From Novosphingobium sediminicola (lineage in GTDB: Bacteria > Pseudomonadota > Alphaproteobacteria > Sphingomonadales > Sphingomonadaceae): 64,000 nt of DNA. The first letter of the stretch is position 1. Each line of letters starts with the position of its first letter. The DNA is taken from assembly GCF_014196525.1 (NCBI RefSeq), contig NZ_JACIDX010000018.1, forward strand, positions 1-64,000, given 5' to 3'. Under the pieces are notes generated by a model. The model did not search any database. It was not told the origin of the DNA and saw only the letters and a program-made list of their open reading frames with translations. Both the position numbers and the translations under genes were made by a program. Below are positions 17,716-26,386 of this stretch, piece after piece.

Positions 17716-18756
17716 TCACTCGCCCTCATCGGCATCGAACAGTCCGCCCTGCGGCCCCTGTCCGCCGGGCGGGGTCATGCCCAGATGTTGCCAGCCACGA
17801 TCATTGAGACAGCGTCCGCGCGCGGTGCGCGCCACCATGCCAAGCTGGATCAGGTAAGGCTCGATCACTTCCTCGATCGTATCGCGCGGTTCCGACAGGC
17901 CCGCCGCCAGCGTGTCCGCGCCCACCGGCCCACCCTTATAGATGTCCGCGATCATATGGAGATAGCGGCGATCCTGTGCGTCAAGGCCCGCATGATCGAC
18001 CTCAAGGCGGGTCAGCGCATTGTCGGCGATGGTCTGGGTGATCACCTCGCTGCCCGCAACATGGGCGAAATCGCGCACCCGGCGCAGCAAGCGCCCGGCC
18101 ACGCGCGGCGTGCCACGCGAACGGCGGGCGATCTCTCGTGCGCCCTCGGCCGCAATGCCAATGCCCAGCAGGCCAGCCCCGCGCGAGATAACGCGTTCGA
18201 GTTCGTCCACGCTGTAAAATTGCAAACGGACCGGAATGCCGAAACGGTCGCGCAATGGCGTTTGCAGCAGCCCCGCGCGCGTGGTCGCCCCGATCAGCGT
18301 GAAAGGCGGCAGGTCGATCCGTACCGAGCGCGCCGACGGCCCCTCGCCGATCATCAGATCGAGCGCACGGTCCTCCATCGCGGGATAGAGCACTTCCTCG
18401 ACCACCGGATTGAGGCGGTGGATTTCATCGATGAAGAGCACATCGCCATGCTCAAGATTGGTGAGCAGCGCGGCCAGATCGCCCGCCTTGGCGATCACCG
18501 GACCGGAGGTGGCCTTGAAATTGACGCCCAGTTCGCGCGCGATGATCTGCGCCAGCGTGGTCTTGCCCAGCCCCGGCGGGCCGAAAAACAGCGTGTGATC
18601 CAGCGCCTCACCGCGCGACTTGGCCGATTCGATGAAAACGCGAAGGTTGTCCTTGGCGGCCGCCTGCCCCACGAATTCGGCCAAAGATTTAGGACGCAGC
18701 GCCGCGTCCATATCCTCAATCTGGCGATGGGCGGAAAGGAGGGGGTTATCGGTCAT
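17716..18756 (-). CDS. ruvB: Holliday junction branch migration ATPase RuvB
   Basis: The 346-residue AAA+ motor drives branch migration of Holliday junctions together with RuvA. Visible motifs are Walker A GPPGLGKTTLAQ, Walker B LFIDEIHRLN, the sensor GATTRAGLLQ, and the C-terminal winged-helix domain with SRGTPRVAGRLLRRVRDFA. Its length is usual. It is the last gene of ruvC-ruvA-ruvB and begins 13 bp after ruvA ends, so the two are surely cotranscribed. The N-terminus contains the typical LRPKSLAEFVGQ. Confidence 0.98.
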   Translation of the reverse strand: MTDNPLLSAHRQIEDMDAALRPKSLAEFVGQAAAKDNLRVFIESAKSRGEALDHTLFFGPPGLGKTTLAQIIARELGVNFKATSGPVIAKAGDLAALLTNLEHGDVLFIDEIHRLNPVVEEVLYPAMEDRALDLMIGEGPSARSVRIDLPPFTLIGATTRAGLLQTPLRDRFGIPVRLQFYSVDELERVISRGAGLLGIGIAAEGAREIARRSRGTPRVAGRLLRRVRDFAHVAGSEVITQTIADNALTRLEVDHAGLDAQDRRYLHMIADIYKGGPVGADTLAAGLSEPRDTIEEVIEPYLIQLGMVARTARGRCLNDRGWQHLGMTPPGGQGPQGGLFDADEGE

Positions 18757-18769
18757 TCATAAACACCCA

Positions 18770-19381
18770 TCACGCGCTCGCCTTCTTCAACGCCACGCGG
18801 ATCAGCGCGGAAACCCCCGCCTCCTCACCCAGTTCGGCGATGGCGGCGTCGGCGGCGCTGGCGGCGATGTTGGGTTTGAAGCCGAGGTTCTGCAAGGCCG
18901 AGACGACATCGCCCGCGACATTGCCCTCCGGCAGGCTCACCCCCGCCGAGACCGCCGCGCCGGCAGGGCCAGCCGGCAATGCCCCCGCCTTGTCCTTCAG
19001 TTCATTGACGATGCGCGCGGCCAGCTTCGGCCCCACGCCATTGGCCCGCGCGACCATCGCAGCATCTCCGCCAGCACAGGCGCGCTGCAATTCCTCGACC
19101 GTCAGCGCGGACAGGATCGCCAAGGCCACCTTGGACCCCACGCCCTGCACCACCGTCAGCAGCTTGAACCACGCCCGCTCCCCCGCGCTGGTAAAGCCGA
19201 TCAGGCGCATGTCCGTCTCGCTCACCTGCATCTCGGTATACACCGTGCAGGCATCGCCTCGAATGCCCAGCGCCGTCAGCGTCCGCCCCGAGCAGAACAC
19301 CAGATAGCCCACGCCATTGACGTCAATCACAGCCCAGTCGGGGCCGAAGTCGTCCAATATGCCGGTCAGTTTCGCAATCAT
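18770..19381 (-). CDS. ruvA: Holliday junction DNA helicase subunit RuvA
   Basis: This 203-residue protein forms the tetramer that holds a Holliday junction and loads RuvB. The N-terminal OB-fold starts MIAKLTGILDDFGPDWAVIDVNGVGY, and the helix-hairpin-helix motifs follow in LLTVVQGVGSKVALAIL and ANGVGPKLAARIVNELKDK. The C-terminal domain that contacts RuvB is at about residues 155-203. The gene is separated from the upstream ruvC by 317 bp that contain repeat A, an unusual gap for this operon. Confidence 0.97.
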   Translation of the reverse strand: MIAKLTGILDDFGPDWAVIDVNGVGYLVFCSGRTLTALGIRGDACTVYTEMQVSETDMRLIGFTSAGERAWFKLLTVVQGVGSKVALAILSALTVEELQRACAGGDAAMVARANGVGPKLAARIVNELKDKAGALPAGPAGAAVSAGVSLPEGNVAGDVVSALQNLGFKPNIAASAADAAIAELGEEAGVSALIRVALKKASA

Positions 19382-19442
19382 GCGCGCACCCTAGACGGGG
19401 GAGAACGATTTGGGAACATTTTTTGACAGGGAGGGGAAGGTT

Positions 19443-19681
19443 TGCCTCCGGCGGGCAAAGGGACTCGTCCCTTTGCAATCCCATTATGGGGTGGCGCGAG
19501 GTTGGCCAAGGTGTGGATGGAGCCGATGTTTTTAAAGCCTGCGGCGCGGCAAGCACAGCGCCAAAAGCGCCGCAGGCTTTAAAATTCAAACCCCACACCA
19601 ATCCACCAACGCCGCCCCCACAGCGCAACCAAGACAGTATCGGGATTGTTAAGGGCCCCCGCCCTTAACCCGCCGGAGGCA
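19443..19681. repeat. Intergenic repeat family, copy A (ruvC-ruvA)
   Basis: The ends are inverted repeats TGCCTCCGGCGGG (19443-19455 and, inverted, to 19681). Inside them lie two hairpins, GCAAAGGGAC-TC-GTCCCTTTGC at 19455-19476 and TTAAGGGC-CCCC-GCCCTTAA at 19649-19668. A central 17-bp stem TTTAAAGCCTGCGGCGC pairs with its complement at 19567-19583. Next to the first hairpin is the family's conserved CAATCCCATTATGGGGTGGCG. The TTAAGGG end lies 17 nt from the ruvC stop. Confidence 0.9.
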
Positions 19682-19698
19682 CCAACTCCCGGCAAACC

Positions 19699-20175
19699 TT
19701 ACAAATGCGCCCCCACATGATGCGCATGCGTAATCGCCACCGCCAGAGCATCCGCCGCATCCGCCCCGGCCAGCTTTACGCCGGGCAGCAACACCTTGAG
19801 CATATGCTGGACCTGCTCCTTGGCCGCCCCGCCCGTGCCGACCAGCGCCTTTTTCACGACCTTGGAAGGGTATTCCGACACCGGCAGCCCAGCCCGCGCA
19901 AGCGACAACAAAGCCGCCCCCCGCGCCTGCCCCAGCTTGAGCGTCGATTGCGGGTTCACGTTGACGAAGATTTCCTCGACCACGCCGAAGTCGGGCTTGT
20001 AGATCTCGATCACGCGCGCGATGGTCGTGTCCAGTTCGAGCAGGCGCGAGGCCATCGAGGCTTCTTTGTCGGTGCGGATCTGGCCATTGGCGACATGGCT
20101 GATGCGGCTGCCCGATTTGGCGACGATGCCCCATCCGGTGCAGACGAGGCCCGGGTCGATGCCTAAGATTATCAT
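19699..20175 (-). CDS. ruvC: Holliday junction resolvase RuvC
   Basis: The 158-residue endonuclease cuts Holliday junctions symmetrically. The acidic active site is visible as Asp7 in MIILGIDPGL, Glu in GVVEEIFVNVN and Asp in the C-terminal GADAADALAVAITHA block. I chose the ATG at 20175 because family members begin MIILGIDPG; a start six codons upstream adds no conserved sequence. It follows yebC after a hairpin terminator and precedes ruvA, the usual order except for the repeat between ruvC and ruvA. Confidence 0.97.
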   Translation of the reverse strand: MIILGIDPGLVCTGWGIVAKSGSRISHVANGQIRTDKEASMASRLLELDTTIARVIEIYKPDFGVVEEIFVNVNPQSTLKLGQARGAALLSLARAGLPVSEYPSKVVKKALVGTGGAAKEQVQHMLKVLLPGVKLAGADAADALAVAITHAHHVGAHL

Positions 20176-20191
20176 GCAGGCCCTATAAAGC

Positions 20192-20220
20192 AAAAGGGCG
20201 GGAGGATCATCCCCCCGCCC
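20192..20220 (-). terminator. yebC intrinsic terminator
   Basis: Read leftward, a GGGCGGG/CCCGCCC stem is followed by TTTTGC, about 25 nt after the yebC stop codon and before the ruvC start. It would partly insulate ruvC from yebC transcription. Confidence 0.6.
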
Positions 20221-20244
20221 CTTATGGGATCGCGGAAAACCGGA

Positions 20245-21009
20245 TCAGCCCAGCGTGGCCATCACCTCGTCGGGGATTTCGTAATTGCCCCAGACGGTCT
20301 GGACGTCATCGTCTTCTTCAAGCACGTCGATCAGCTTCAAGAGCGTGGCCGCCGCATCGGCATCGACCGAGGCCTTGAGCTGCGGGCGCCATGCCAGCTT
20401 TACGCCTTCGGCTTCGCCCAGCACCTTTTCCAGCTCACGCGCGACGGGGTGGAGCGAATCGACCGCAACCCAGATCGAGTGGCTGCCGGGGTTTTCGTCC
20501 CCATCGCCCATATCCGATTCGACGTCTTCGGCGCCGGCCTCGATCGCCGCTTCCAGCACCTTGTCCTCATCGCCCACGCTGGCGGGATATTCGATCAGGC
20601 CGAGGCGGTCAAAGCCATGCGACACCGCGCCGCTGGCGCCAAGGTTGCCGCCGTTCTTGGCAAAGGCGGTGCGCACATTGGTGGCGGTGCGGTTGCGGTT
20701 GTCGGTCAGCGCCTCGACGATGATCGCCACGCCGCCCGGACCATAGCCCTCGTAGCGCACTTCTTCATAGTTTTCAGCATCGCCCTTGCTCGCCTTGTCG
20801 ATGGCGCGCTGGATATTGTCCTTGGGCATCGACTGGGCCTTGGCCGCGTTGACGGCGGCGCGCAGGCGCGGGTTCATGTCCGGATCGGGCATACCCATCT
20901 TGGCCGCCACGGTAATTTCGCGCGAAAGCTTGGAGAACTGCGCCGAACGCTTCTTATCCTGAGCGCCCTTGCGGTGCATGATGTTCTTGAATTTGGAATG
21001 GCCTGCCAT
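20245..21009 (-). CDS. yebC: YebC/PmpR-family protein
   Basis: The 254-residue protein starts MAGHSKFKNIMHRKGAQDKK, the signature of the YebC/PmpR/TACO1 family. Family members act as transcription regulators or help ribosomes with difficult proline stretches. Conserved segments include NPRLRAAVNAAKAQSMPKDN and EEVRYEGYGPGGVAIIVE, and the length is normal. It stands upstream of the ruv genes, a very common arrangement in alphaproteobacteria, which makes the identity secure even though the exact function is debated. Confidence 0.95.
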   Translation of the reverse strand: MAGHSKFKNIMHRKGAQDKKRSAQFSKLSREITVAAKMGMPDPDMNPRLRAAVNAAKAQSMPKDNIQRAIDKASKGDAENYEEVRYEGYGPGGVAIIVEALTDNRNRTATNVRTAFAKNGGNLGASGAVSHGFDRLGLIEYPASVGDEDKVLEAAIEAGAEDVESDMGDGDENPGSHSIWVAVDSLHPVARELEKVLGEAEGVKLAWRPQLKASVDADAAATLLKLIDVLEEDDDVQTVWGNYEIPDEVMATLG

Positions 21010-21077
21010 GGATCACTTCATATCGCTATGTGTGGAGTTGGCAGCGCCGATAGCCGAGATGCAGGCTTTGAGCAAGG

Positions 21078-21105
21078 CGGGGGGCAGAAATCCGCCCCCC
21101 GCCCA
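21078..21105 (-). terminator. Hairpin after gapR
   Basis: GGCGGGGGGC and GCCCCCCGCC form a strong stem with an 8-nt loop just after gapR. The following bases on the minus strand (TTGCTC) are not a T-run, so termination would be weak or factor-dependent. Confidence 0.4.
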
Positions 21106-21112
21106 AGATCGA

Positions 21113-21352
21113 TCAGTCGATGCCCAGTGCGTTGAGATAGACTTCGAGGATCGCTTCCATTTCCTTGCGGTCATCCGGCTTCATCTTGCGGATGCGGACC
21201 ACCTGGCGCATCGCCTTGGGGTCATAACCGGTGGCCTTGCCTTCGTTATAGACGTCCTTGATGTCGTCGCTGATGCCCTTCTTTTCTTCTTCCAGACGCT
21301 CGATACGCTCGATCAGCAGGCGCAGGCGTTCGTCAGCAGCCATTTCAGCCAT
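21113..21352 (-). CDS. gapR: GapR-family nucleoid protein (DUF2312)
   Basis: This 79-residue protein matches DUF2312, the GapR family known in Caulobacter to bind overtwisted AT-rich DNA ahead of replication and transcription. It is mainly helical: a first coiled-coil helix (ADERLRLLIERIERLEEEKK), then DIKDVYNEGKATGYDPKAMRQVVRIRK and a C-terminal helix. The lysine-rich KAMRQVVRIRKMK segment is the DNA-contacting area. An ATG is present at residue 1 and residue 4. A GC-rich hairpin follows the stop at 21078-21105. Confidence 0.9.
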   Translation of the reverse strand: MAEMAADERLRLLIERIERLEEEKKGISDDIKDVYNEGKATGYDPKAMRQVVRIRKMKPDDRKEMEAILEVYLNALGID

Positions 21353-21472
21353 GGGTCAAATCTCCGAAATTGGTCAAAGTTGAGAATCGATTTGCCCGGC
21401 CAGATAGCGGGGCAGAGCCTCAAGGGGAATACGGGGGGCGAGTAATCCCCAGCGTTGCGATCAATGCCGCCA

Positions 21473-21802
21473 TCAATGCCCCGGTGCGTTCTTGGCCACG
21501 CTCTCCTTCATGCGCGTCATCTGCTCCGGCGTCGCCTCGGTCTGATACCGGCTTTTCCATTCATCGGCGGGCATGCCGTGGATCAGTTCGCGCGCCGCGC
21601 CCTTGTCGAGCGGAGCGCCCGCCGCTACGATCCAGTCCGCAAGACAATTGCGGCAAAAACCGGAGAGGCCCATCAGGTCGATATTCTGTGCATCATGACG
21701 ATGGCGCAGATGGCGGACCAGCCGACGAAAGGCGGCGGCGGCATGTGCATCATCAAGTTCATCGAGCGGATCGGGAATCGTTTGTTGTGCATTCATATTC
21801 AT
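21473..21802 (-). CDS. DUF1244-family protein
   Basis: The 109-residue protein contains the DUF1244 domain, with AAFRRLVRHLRHRHDAQNIDLMGLSGFCRNCLADW and later DEWKSRYQTEATPEQ. The Cys-x-x-Cys (CRNC) is conserved in the family and may bind a metal. The function is unknown, and family members are common in alphaproteobacteria and gammaproteobacteria. I set the start at MNMNAQQTIPD (21802); a longer frame begins 12 codons upstream. It is divergent from pyk, with about 80 bp of shared promoter region between them. Confidence 0.85.
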   Translation of the reverse strand: MNMNAQQTIPDPLDELDDAHAAAAFRRLVRHLRHRHDAQNIDLMGLSGFCRNCLADWIVAAGAPLDKGAARELIHGMPADEWKSRYQTEATPEQMTRMKESVAKNAPGH

Positions 21803-21885
21803 GGGTCCATCCGGGTTGAGTTGTTCTTGGGTTTGCAATCAGCCTTTGCCATAGGCTGTACCCCGTCCCAAAGGGAGAAATCGGT

Positions 21886-23367
21886 GTGACGAAACTCAAT
21901 CCGCGCGGCCGCAAGGTCAAGATTCTGGCAACGCTTGGCCCGGCCAGCAGTGATCCGGAGATGATCGAGAAGCTGGTGCGTGCGGGGGCGGATGCTTTCC
22001 GCGTCAACATGAGCCATGCCGATCATTCGGTGCATACCAAAACCATCGCCAATGTGCGCGCTGTTGAAAAGAAGCTGCGCAAGCCCATCGCCATTCTGGC
22101 CGACCTTCAGGGGCCGAAACTGCGCGTGGGCGCGTTCAAGGATGGCCGCACGGTGATCCGTCACTCGGGCCACTTCACCTTCGACCGCAACCCGGAACCG
22201 GGCGATGAAAACCGCGTGTGCCTGCCGCACCCGGAATTGTTCGGCATCCTGAAAAAGGGCCAGCGCCTGCTGATCGACGACGGCAAGCTGCGCCTGCGCG
22301 TGATCCGCGCCGATGAGAACGAAATCCTGTGCAGCGCCGAAGTGGGCGGCGTGATTTCGGATCGCAAGGGCGTGAACATTCCCGACGCGGTGGTGCCGGT
22401 TCCGGCGCTGACCGAAAAGGACCGCCGCGATCTGGCCTTTGCGATCGAGCATGGCGCGGATTTCATCGGCCTGTCGTTTGTTCAGCGTCCCGAGGACGTG
22501 GCCGAATGCCGCCGCCTGATGGGCGGCCATGGCGCGCTGATCGCCAAGATCGAAAAGCCCGCCGCGCTTGAAACGCTCGAAGGCATCATCGAACTGTCGG
22601 ACGGCATCATGGTGGCCCGCGGCGACCTTGGCGTCGAACTGCTGCCCGAAGAAGTGCCGCCGATCCAGAAGCGCATTGTCGAGCTGACCCGCCGCAGCGG
22701 CAAGCCGGTGATCGTGGCGACGCAGATGCTCGAATCCATGATCGAGAGCCCCGCGCCCACCCGCGCCGAAGTGTCGGACGTGGCCAATGCGGTCTATGAC
22801 GGCGCCGACGCGGTGATGCTCTCGGCCGAAACCGCCGCTGGCCAGTGGCCGGAAGAAGCGGTGACGATCATGCATCGCATCGCCACGCAGGTCGAAAACG
22901 ATTCCTACTATCGTCAGCGCGTCCATCTGGCCGAGATCAACCCGGATCAGACCACCGCCGACGCTCTGGCCAAGGCCTGCGCCGCGATTGCCGATACCGT
23001 CACGCTGACGGGCCTCATCGTGTTCACCGGTTCGGGCTCGACCTCGCGCCGCGTGGCGCGCGAACGCCCCTCGGTGCCGATGCTGGTGCTGACGCCCAGC
23101 ATGAACACCGCGCGCCGCTCGGCGCTGCTGTGGGGCGCCCATGCGGTCCACACGCGCGACATCGGTTCGTTCGAGGAAATGATCGCCAAGGGCAAGCGCA
23201 TGGCGCTGCGCCATGGGTTCGGCGTTGCGGGCAGCAAACTGGTCGCGCTGGCGGGCGTTCCCTTCGGCACGCCGGGGGCGACCAACCTGCTCCATGTCGT
23301 GACTTTGCGCGGCAATGAACTCGAACTCTATCGCGCCGTTGAGGAAGACGGCAGCGATGCCGAATAA
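21886..23367 (+). CDS. pyk: Pyruvate kinase
   Basis: This 493-residue enzyme transfers phosphate from PEP to ADP at the end of glycolysis. Typical blocks are ILATLGPASSDPEMIEKLVRAG, FRVNMSHADH, AKIEKPAALETLEGI, MVARGDLGVEL and VIVATQMLESMI; the C-terminal allosteric domain begins near residue 355. The start is a GTG at 21886, supported by AAGGGAGAAA eight bases before it. The length is normal for bacterial pyruvate kinase. A small nucleotidyltransferase-like gene follows 22 bp after its stop codon. Confidence 0.97.
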   Translation: MTKLNPRGRKVKILATLGPASSDPEMIEKLVRAGADAFRVNMSHADHSVHTKTIANVRAVEKKLRKPIAILADLQGPKLRVGAFKDGRTVIRHSGHFTFDRNPEPGDENRVCLPHPELFGILKKGQRLLIDDGKLRLRVIRADENEILCSAEVGGVISDRKGVNIPDAVVPVPALTEKDRRDLAFAIEHGADFIGLSFVQRPEDVAECRRLMGGHGALIAKIEKPAALETLEGIIELSDGIMVARGDLGVELLPEEVPPIQKRIVELTRRSGKPVIVATQMLESMIESPAPTRAEVSDVANAVYDGADAVMLSAETAAGQWPEEAVTIMHRIATQVENDSYYRQRVHLAEINPDQTTADALAKACAAIADTVTLTGLIVFTGSGSTSRRVARERPSVPMLVLTPSMNTARRSALLWGAHAVHTRDIGSFEEMIAKGKRMALRHGFGVAGSKLVALAGVPFGTPGATNLLHVVTLRGNELELYRAVEEDGSDAE

Positions 23368-23389
23368 CCAGGCCGAATAAGGAAGACCT

Positions 23390-23845
23390 ATGCATCCCCT
23401 CGCCCCGCCACTGGAACGTAGCTTGCGCGCCGTGGCGGGCGCGATGGCCGATGCCCGCGATCCCTGGTGGATCATCGGCAGCGGCGCGGTCGCCCTGCTC
23501 AGCACCGGCTCGGGCACGGTGGCCGATCTTGATGTCCTGCTCTCGGCCGGCGATGCGGCGCACATCCTGCCCGCGCTGGGGCTGAACGCCGCGCCGGGCG
23601 GGGTGGACAGCCGGTTCCGCTCGGGCATCTATGCCCGATGGGATGCGCCCGAATTGCCGGTGGAATTCATGGCCGACTTTGCCCTGAACCATGATGGACA
23701 ATGGCAGAATGTGATTCCTACCAGCCGCATCACGCACCATCTGGGCGATACGGTGCTCTACACGCCCTCTCGCGAGGAAATGCGCGCGATCCTGCAAAGT
23801 TTCGGGCGGCCCAAGGATCTGCGCCGCGCCGAAATGCTACGCTAA
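23390..23845 (+). CDS. Nucleotidyltransferase-like protein
   Basis: The 151-residue product has a core WWIIGSGAVALL followed by TVADLDVLL, the G-S/G-A and D-x-D pattern of small nucleotidyltransferase folds. I cannot name the family or its substrate. A third conserved acidic position may be in LPVEFMADF. It follows pyk closely, so the two may share transcripts. Its end overlaps the 3' end of bioA, which runs the opposite way, by 9 bp. It could also be an inactive relative of toxin-type nucleotidyltransferases, though no antitoxin is adjacent. Confidence 0.6.
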   Translation: MHPLAPPLERSLRAVAGAMADARDPWWIIGSGAVALLSTGSGTVADLDVLLSAGDAAHILPALGLNAAPGGVDSRFRSGIYARWDAPELPVEFMADFALNHDGQWQNVIPTSRITHHLGDTVLYTPSREEMRAILQSFGRPKDLRRAEMLR

Positions 23846-25090
23846 GAGTTCAACCGCCTCGGCCAGCGCCTGATGGCAGGAGGTCAGATCCTCCGGCGTA
23901 ATCGAATAGGGCGGCATCAGATAGGCGGTGTTGCCCAAGGGCCGGATCAGCAGCCCCCGTTCACGGAAGAAAGCCAGCAGGCGCGGTTGCAGCCCTGAAA
24001 GATAGCCCCCCTGCGGCACATGGTAATCCAGCGCGAGGATCGTGCCGCATTGGCGGACATTCTCCACCCCCGCCACATTCGCCAGCATCGCCGCCCCCGC
24101 CGCCTGCCGTGCGGCCAGCGTGTCGATCCGCTGCTGCACGGGCTCGTCGCGCCACACGCCAAGATTGGCCACCGCCGCCGCGCAGGCAATCGCATTGGCG
24201 GTATAGGAACTGGAGTGGAAGAAGGTCTTTGAGCGGTCGGGCGCGTAATGCGATTCGTAAATCGCCTCGGACGCCATCGTCACCGCCAGAGGCAGCGCGC
24301 CCCCGGTAATCCCCTTGGCAAGGCACAGGATGTCGGGCCTCACCCCCGCCTGATCACAGGCCAGCATGGTGCCGGTGCGGCCCCATCCGGTCATCACCTC
24401 ATCGGCGATGAAGAGTACGCCATGGGCGGCGCAAATCCGCGCCATCTCGGCCAGAACGGCGGGCGGATAGAACAGCATTCCCCCCGCGCCCAGCACCAAA
24501 GGCTCGACGATAAAACCGGCCGCATCGTCGCTCGCGCAAAAGGCCGCGAGCGCGTCATAGGTCGCCTGCTCCGCCCCGGCATGGGGAAAGGGCACGGTGT
24601 CCACGGCAAAGAGCAAAGGCTCATAGGCGGCATTGTAAACGCCGCGCTCGCCGATGCTCATCGCGCCGATCGTGTCGCCGTGATAGGAATGCTGCATCAC
24701 GGCGATGCGCTGGCGTTGGCCCTGCCCCAGATGGCGCCAATGACCCAGCGCCATTTTCAGCGCGACCTCAACGCAGGTGGAACCGGAATCGGAGAAGAAA
24801 GCGTAGGGCAGGCCGGTGATGCCCACCAGACCCTCGGCCAGATCCTGCGCCGGTTGATGGGTCCATCCGGCAAAGATCAGCTGATCCAGCTTGCCCGCCT
24901 GCTCGGCAATCGCGCGGGCGATGGGGGGATAGGCATGGCCATGCGTGGTCACCCACCAGCTGGAAATTGCATCGACGATCCGGTCGCCATCCTGCGTATA
25001 AAGGCTCGCCCCTTCGGCCCGCGTGATGAGGGGAATCGGTTCGCCAAGGCCATGCTGGGTGAACGGATGCCAGATGGGCGAGCGCATCAC
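23837..25090 (-). CDS. bioA: Adenosylmethionine-8-amino-7-oxononanoate aminotransferase
   Basis: The 417-residue PLP enzyme uses S-adenosylmethionine as amino donor to make 7,8-diaminononanoate in biotin synthesis. Visible family marks are IWHPFTQHG near the start, DAISSWWVTTHGHAYPPI, YHGDTIGAMSIGE, the PLP-binding LFIADEVMTGWGRTG and the Schiff-base lysine in LCLAKGITGG. The start overlaps the stop of bioD by 4 nt (ATGA). Together with bioD and yggS it forms a tight operon read leftward. bioB, bioF and bioC are not in this window. Confidence 0.97.
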   Translation of the reverse strand: MMRSPIWHPFTQHGLGEPIPLITRAEGASLYTQDGDRIVDAISSWWVTTHGHAYPPIARAIAEQAGKLDQLIFAGWTHQPAQDLAEGLVGITGLPYAFFSDSGSTCVEVALKMALGHWRHLGQGQRQRIAVMQHSYHGDTIGAMSIGERGVYNAAYEPLLFAVDTVPFPHAGAEQATYDALAAFCASDDAAGFIVEPLVLGAGGMLFYPPAVLAEMARICAAHGVLFIADEVMTGWGRTGTMLACDQAGVRPDILCLAKGITGGALPLAVTMASEAIYESHYAPDRSKTFFHSSSYTANAIACAAAVANLGVWRDEPVQQRIDTLAARQAAGAAMLANVAGVENVRQCGTILALDYHVPQGGYLSGLQPRLLAFFRERGLLIRPLGNTAYLMPPYSITPEDLTSCHQALAEAVELLA

Positions 25091-25698
25091 AGGTCAAACT
25101 CCGCCATGGCCGCCGCCAGCGTTTCAGGCGTCACCGAGGCAAGGCGCGGCAGATGGCCCAAACGGCGCAGGCCGGTATGGGCGCAGAGGAAACGCATCGA
25201 TTCTACCTCCGCCGCCCCGGCCTCGCCGATAAAGGCCAGCCCCAAAATCGCGCAGCCCCGCGCGCGCAGCGCCTCGACCGTCAGCAACGTATGGTTGATC
25301 GTTCCCAAACCAGTGCGCGCGGCCACCACGACAGGAAGGCCCCAATCGGCAAACTGATCGGCATAAAGGCGCGTGTCGGTCAAAGGCACCAGCGCCCCGC
25401 CCGCCCCTTCCACCACCAGCGGCCCATCGCCCTGCGGCAAGGTCAGGCACGCCGGATCAATCGTCACGCCATCAATCGCGGCGGCCCAATGCGGGCTGGC
25501 GGGCGTGATCAGGCGATAGGCTTCGGGATGGATCGTCGCGCCGGGGACGAGCCGCGCGATGCATTCGCTGTCGGTCTCCTCCTCCAGTCCCGATTGCACG
25601 GGCTTCCAGTATCGCGCCCCAAGGCGGCCCAGCAGTCCGGCGGCCAGAACGGTCTTGCCGATGCCCGTATCCGTGCCGGTAACGATCAGCCCGCGCAT
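25087..25698 (-). CDS. bioD: Dethiobiotin synthetase
   Basis: This 203-residue ATP-dependent ligase converts diaminononanoate to dethiobiotin, the step after BioA. The P-loop at the N-terminus, VTGTDTGIGKTVLAAGL, is characteristic, followed by YWKPVQSG with the carboxylation lysine and VEGAGGALVPLTD. The length is slightly short but normal for alphaproteobacteria. The gene begins 3 bp after yggS and overlaps bioA, so translation of the three is coupled. Confidence 0.95.
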   Translation of the reverse strand: MRGLIVTGTDTGIGKTVLAAGLLGRLGARYWKPVQSGLEEETDSECIARLVPGATIHPEAYRLITPASPHWAAAIDGVTIDPACLTLPQGDGPLVVEGAGGALVPLTDTRLYADQFADWGLPVVVAARTGLGTINHTLLTVEALRARGCAILGLAFIGEAGAAEVESMRFLCAHTGLRRLGHLPRLASVTPETLAAAMAEFDL

Positions 25699-25701
25699 GA
25701 T

Positions 25702-26364
25702 TTAATCCCGCGCCCCGAACAGGGCAGAACCAACGCGAATATGCGTCGCGCCCAGCGTGATGGCGGTTTCAAAATCGCCGCTCATCCCCATCGATAGGCC
25801 GGAGAGACCATTATCCGCCGCCAGCTTGGCCAGCAGGGCAAAGAAAGGCGCCGCCTCAATATCGGCGGGCGGCACACACATCAGCCCCGCCAGCGGCAGC
25901 CCCGCCTCGCGGATCTGGGCCAGCAGAGCGGGCAGATCGGCCACGGCGCAGCCGCCCTTCTGCTCCTCGGCGCCGATGTTGACCTGAACGAAGCAGGGGA
26001 CGCGGCGGTCCAGCTTTTCCATCGCCTTGGCCAGCGCCGTCACCAGACTGGGCCGATCAACCGAATGGATCGCATCGAACAGCGCGACCGCATCCTCGGC
26101 CTTGTTCGACTGCAACTGGCCCACCAGATGCAGTTCGATATCAGGATAGCGCGCCTTCAGTTCAGGCCATTTGGCCTGCGCTTCCTGCACCCGGTTTTCA
26201 CCGAAAACGCGCTGGCCCTGCGCGATCAGCGGCTCGATGTCCTCGACAGGCTTGGTCTTGGAAATGGCGATCAGCGTGATGTCGCTGTCCTTGCGGCGGG
26301 CGATGCGGGCGGCGGCGGCGATTTTTTCGCGCACTTGCCCAAGCGAAGAATCTGGTTCCATCAT
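25702..26364 (-). CDS. yggS: YggS/PLPBP-family pyridoxal phosphate protein
   Basis: The 220-residue protein has the single TIM-barrel of YggS/PROSC proteins, which carry PLP and keep its free level in balance. The N-terminus includes ITLIAISKTKPVEDI with the PLP-binding lysine, then VFGENRVQEAQAKW, LHLVGQLQSNK and C-terminal GLSMGMSGDFETAI. Its place ahead of bioD-bioA, one of which is PLP-dependent, is notable but not proof of a link. The divergent neighbour at 26387 begins only 22 bp away. Confidence 0.93.
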   Translation of the reverse strand: MMEPDSSLGQVREKIAAAARIARRKDSDITLIAISKTKPVEDIEPLIAQGQRVFGENRVQEAQAKWPELKARYPDIELHLVGQLQSNKAEDAVALFDAIHSVDRPSLVTALAKAMEKLDRRVPCFVQVNIGAEEQKGGCAVADLPALLAQIREAGLPLAGLMCVPPADIEAAPFFALLAKLAADNGLSGLSMGMSGDFETAITLGATHIRVGSALFGARD

Positions 26365-26386
26365 GGCGCGGTGCTATAGCGCGCTG

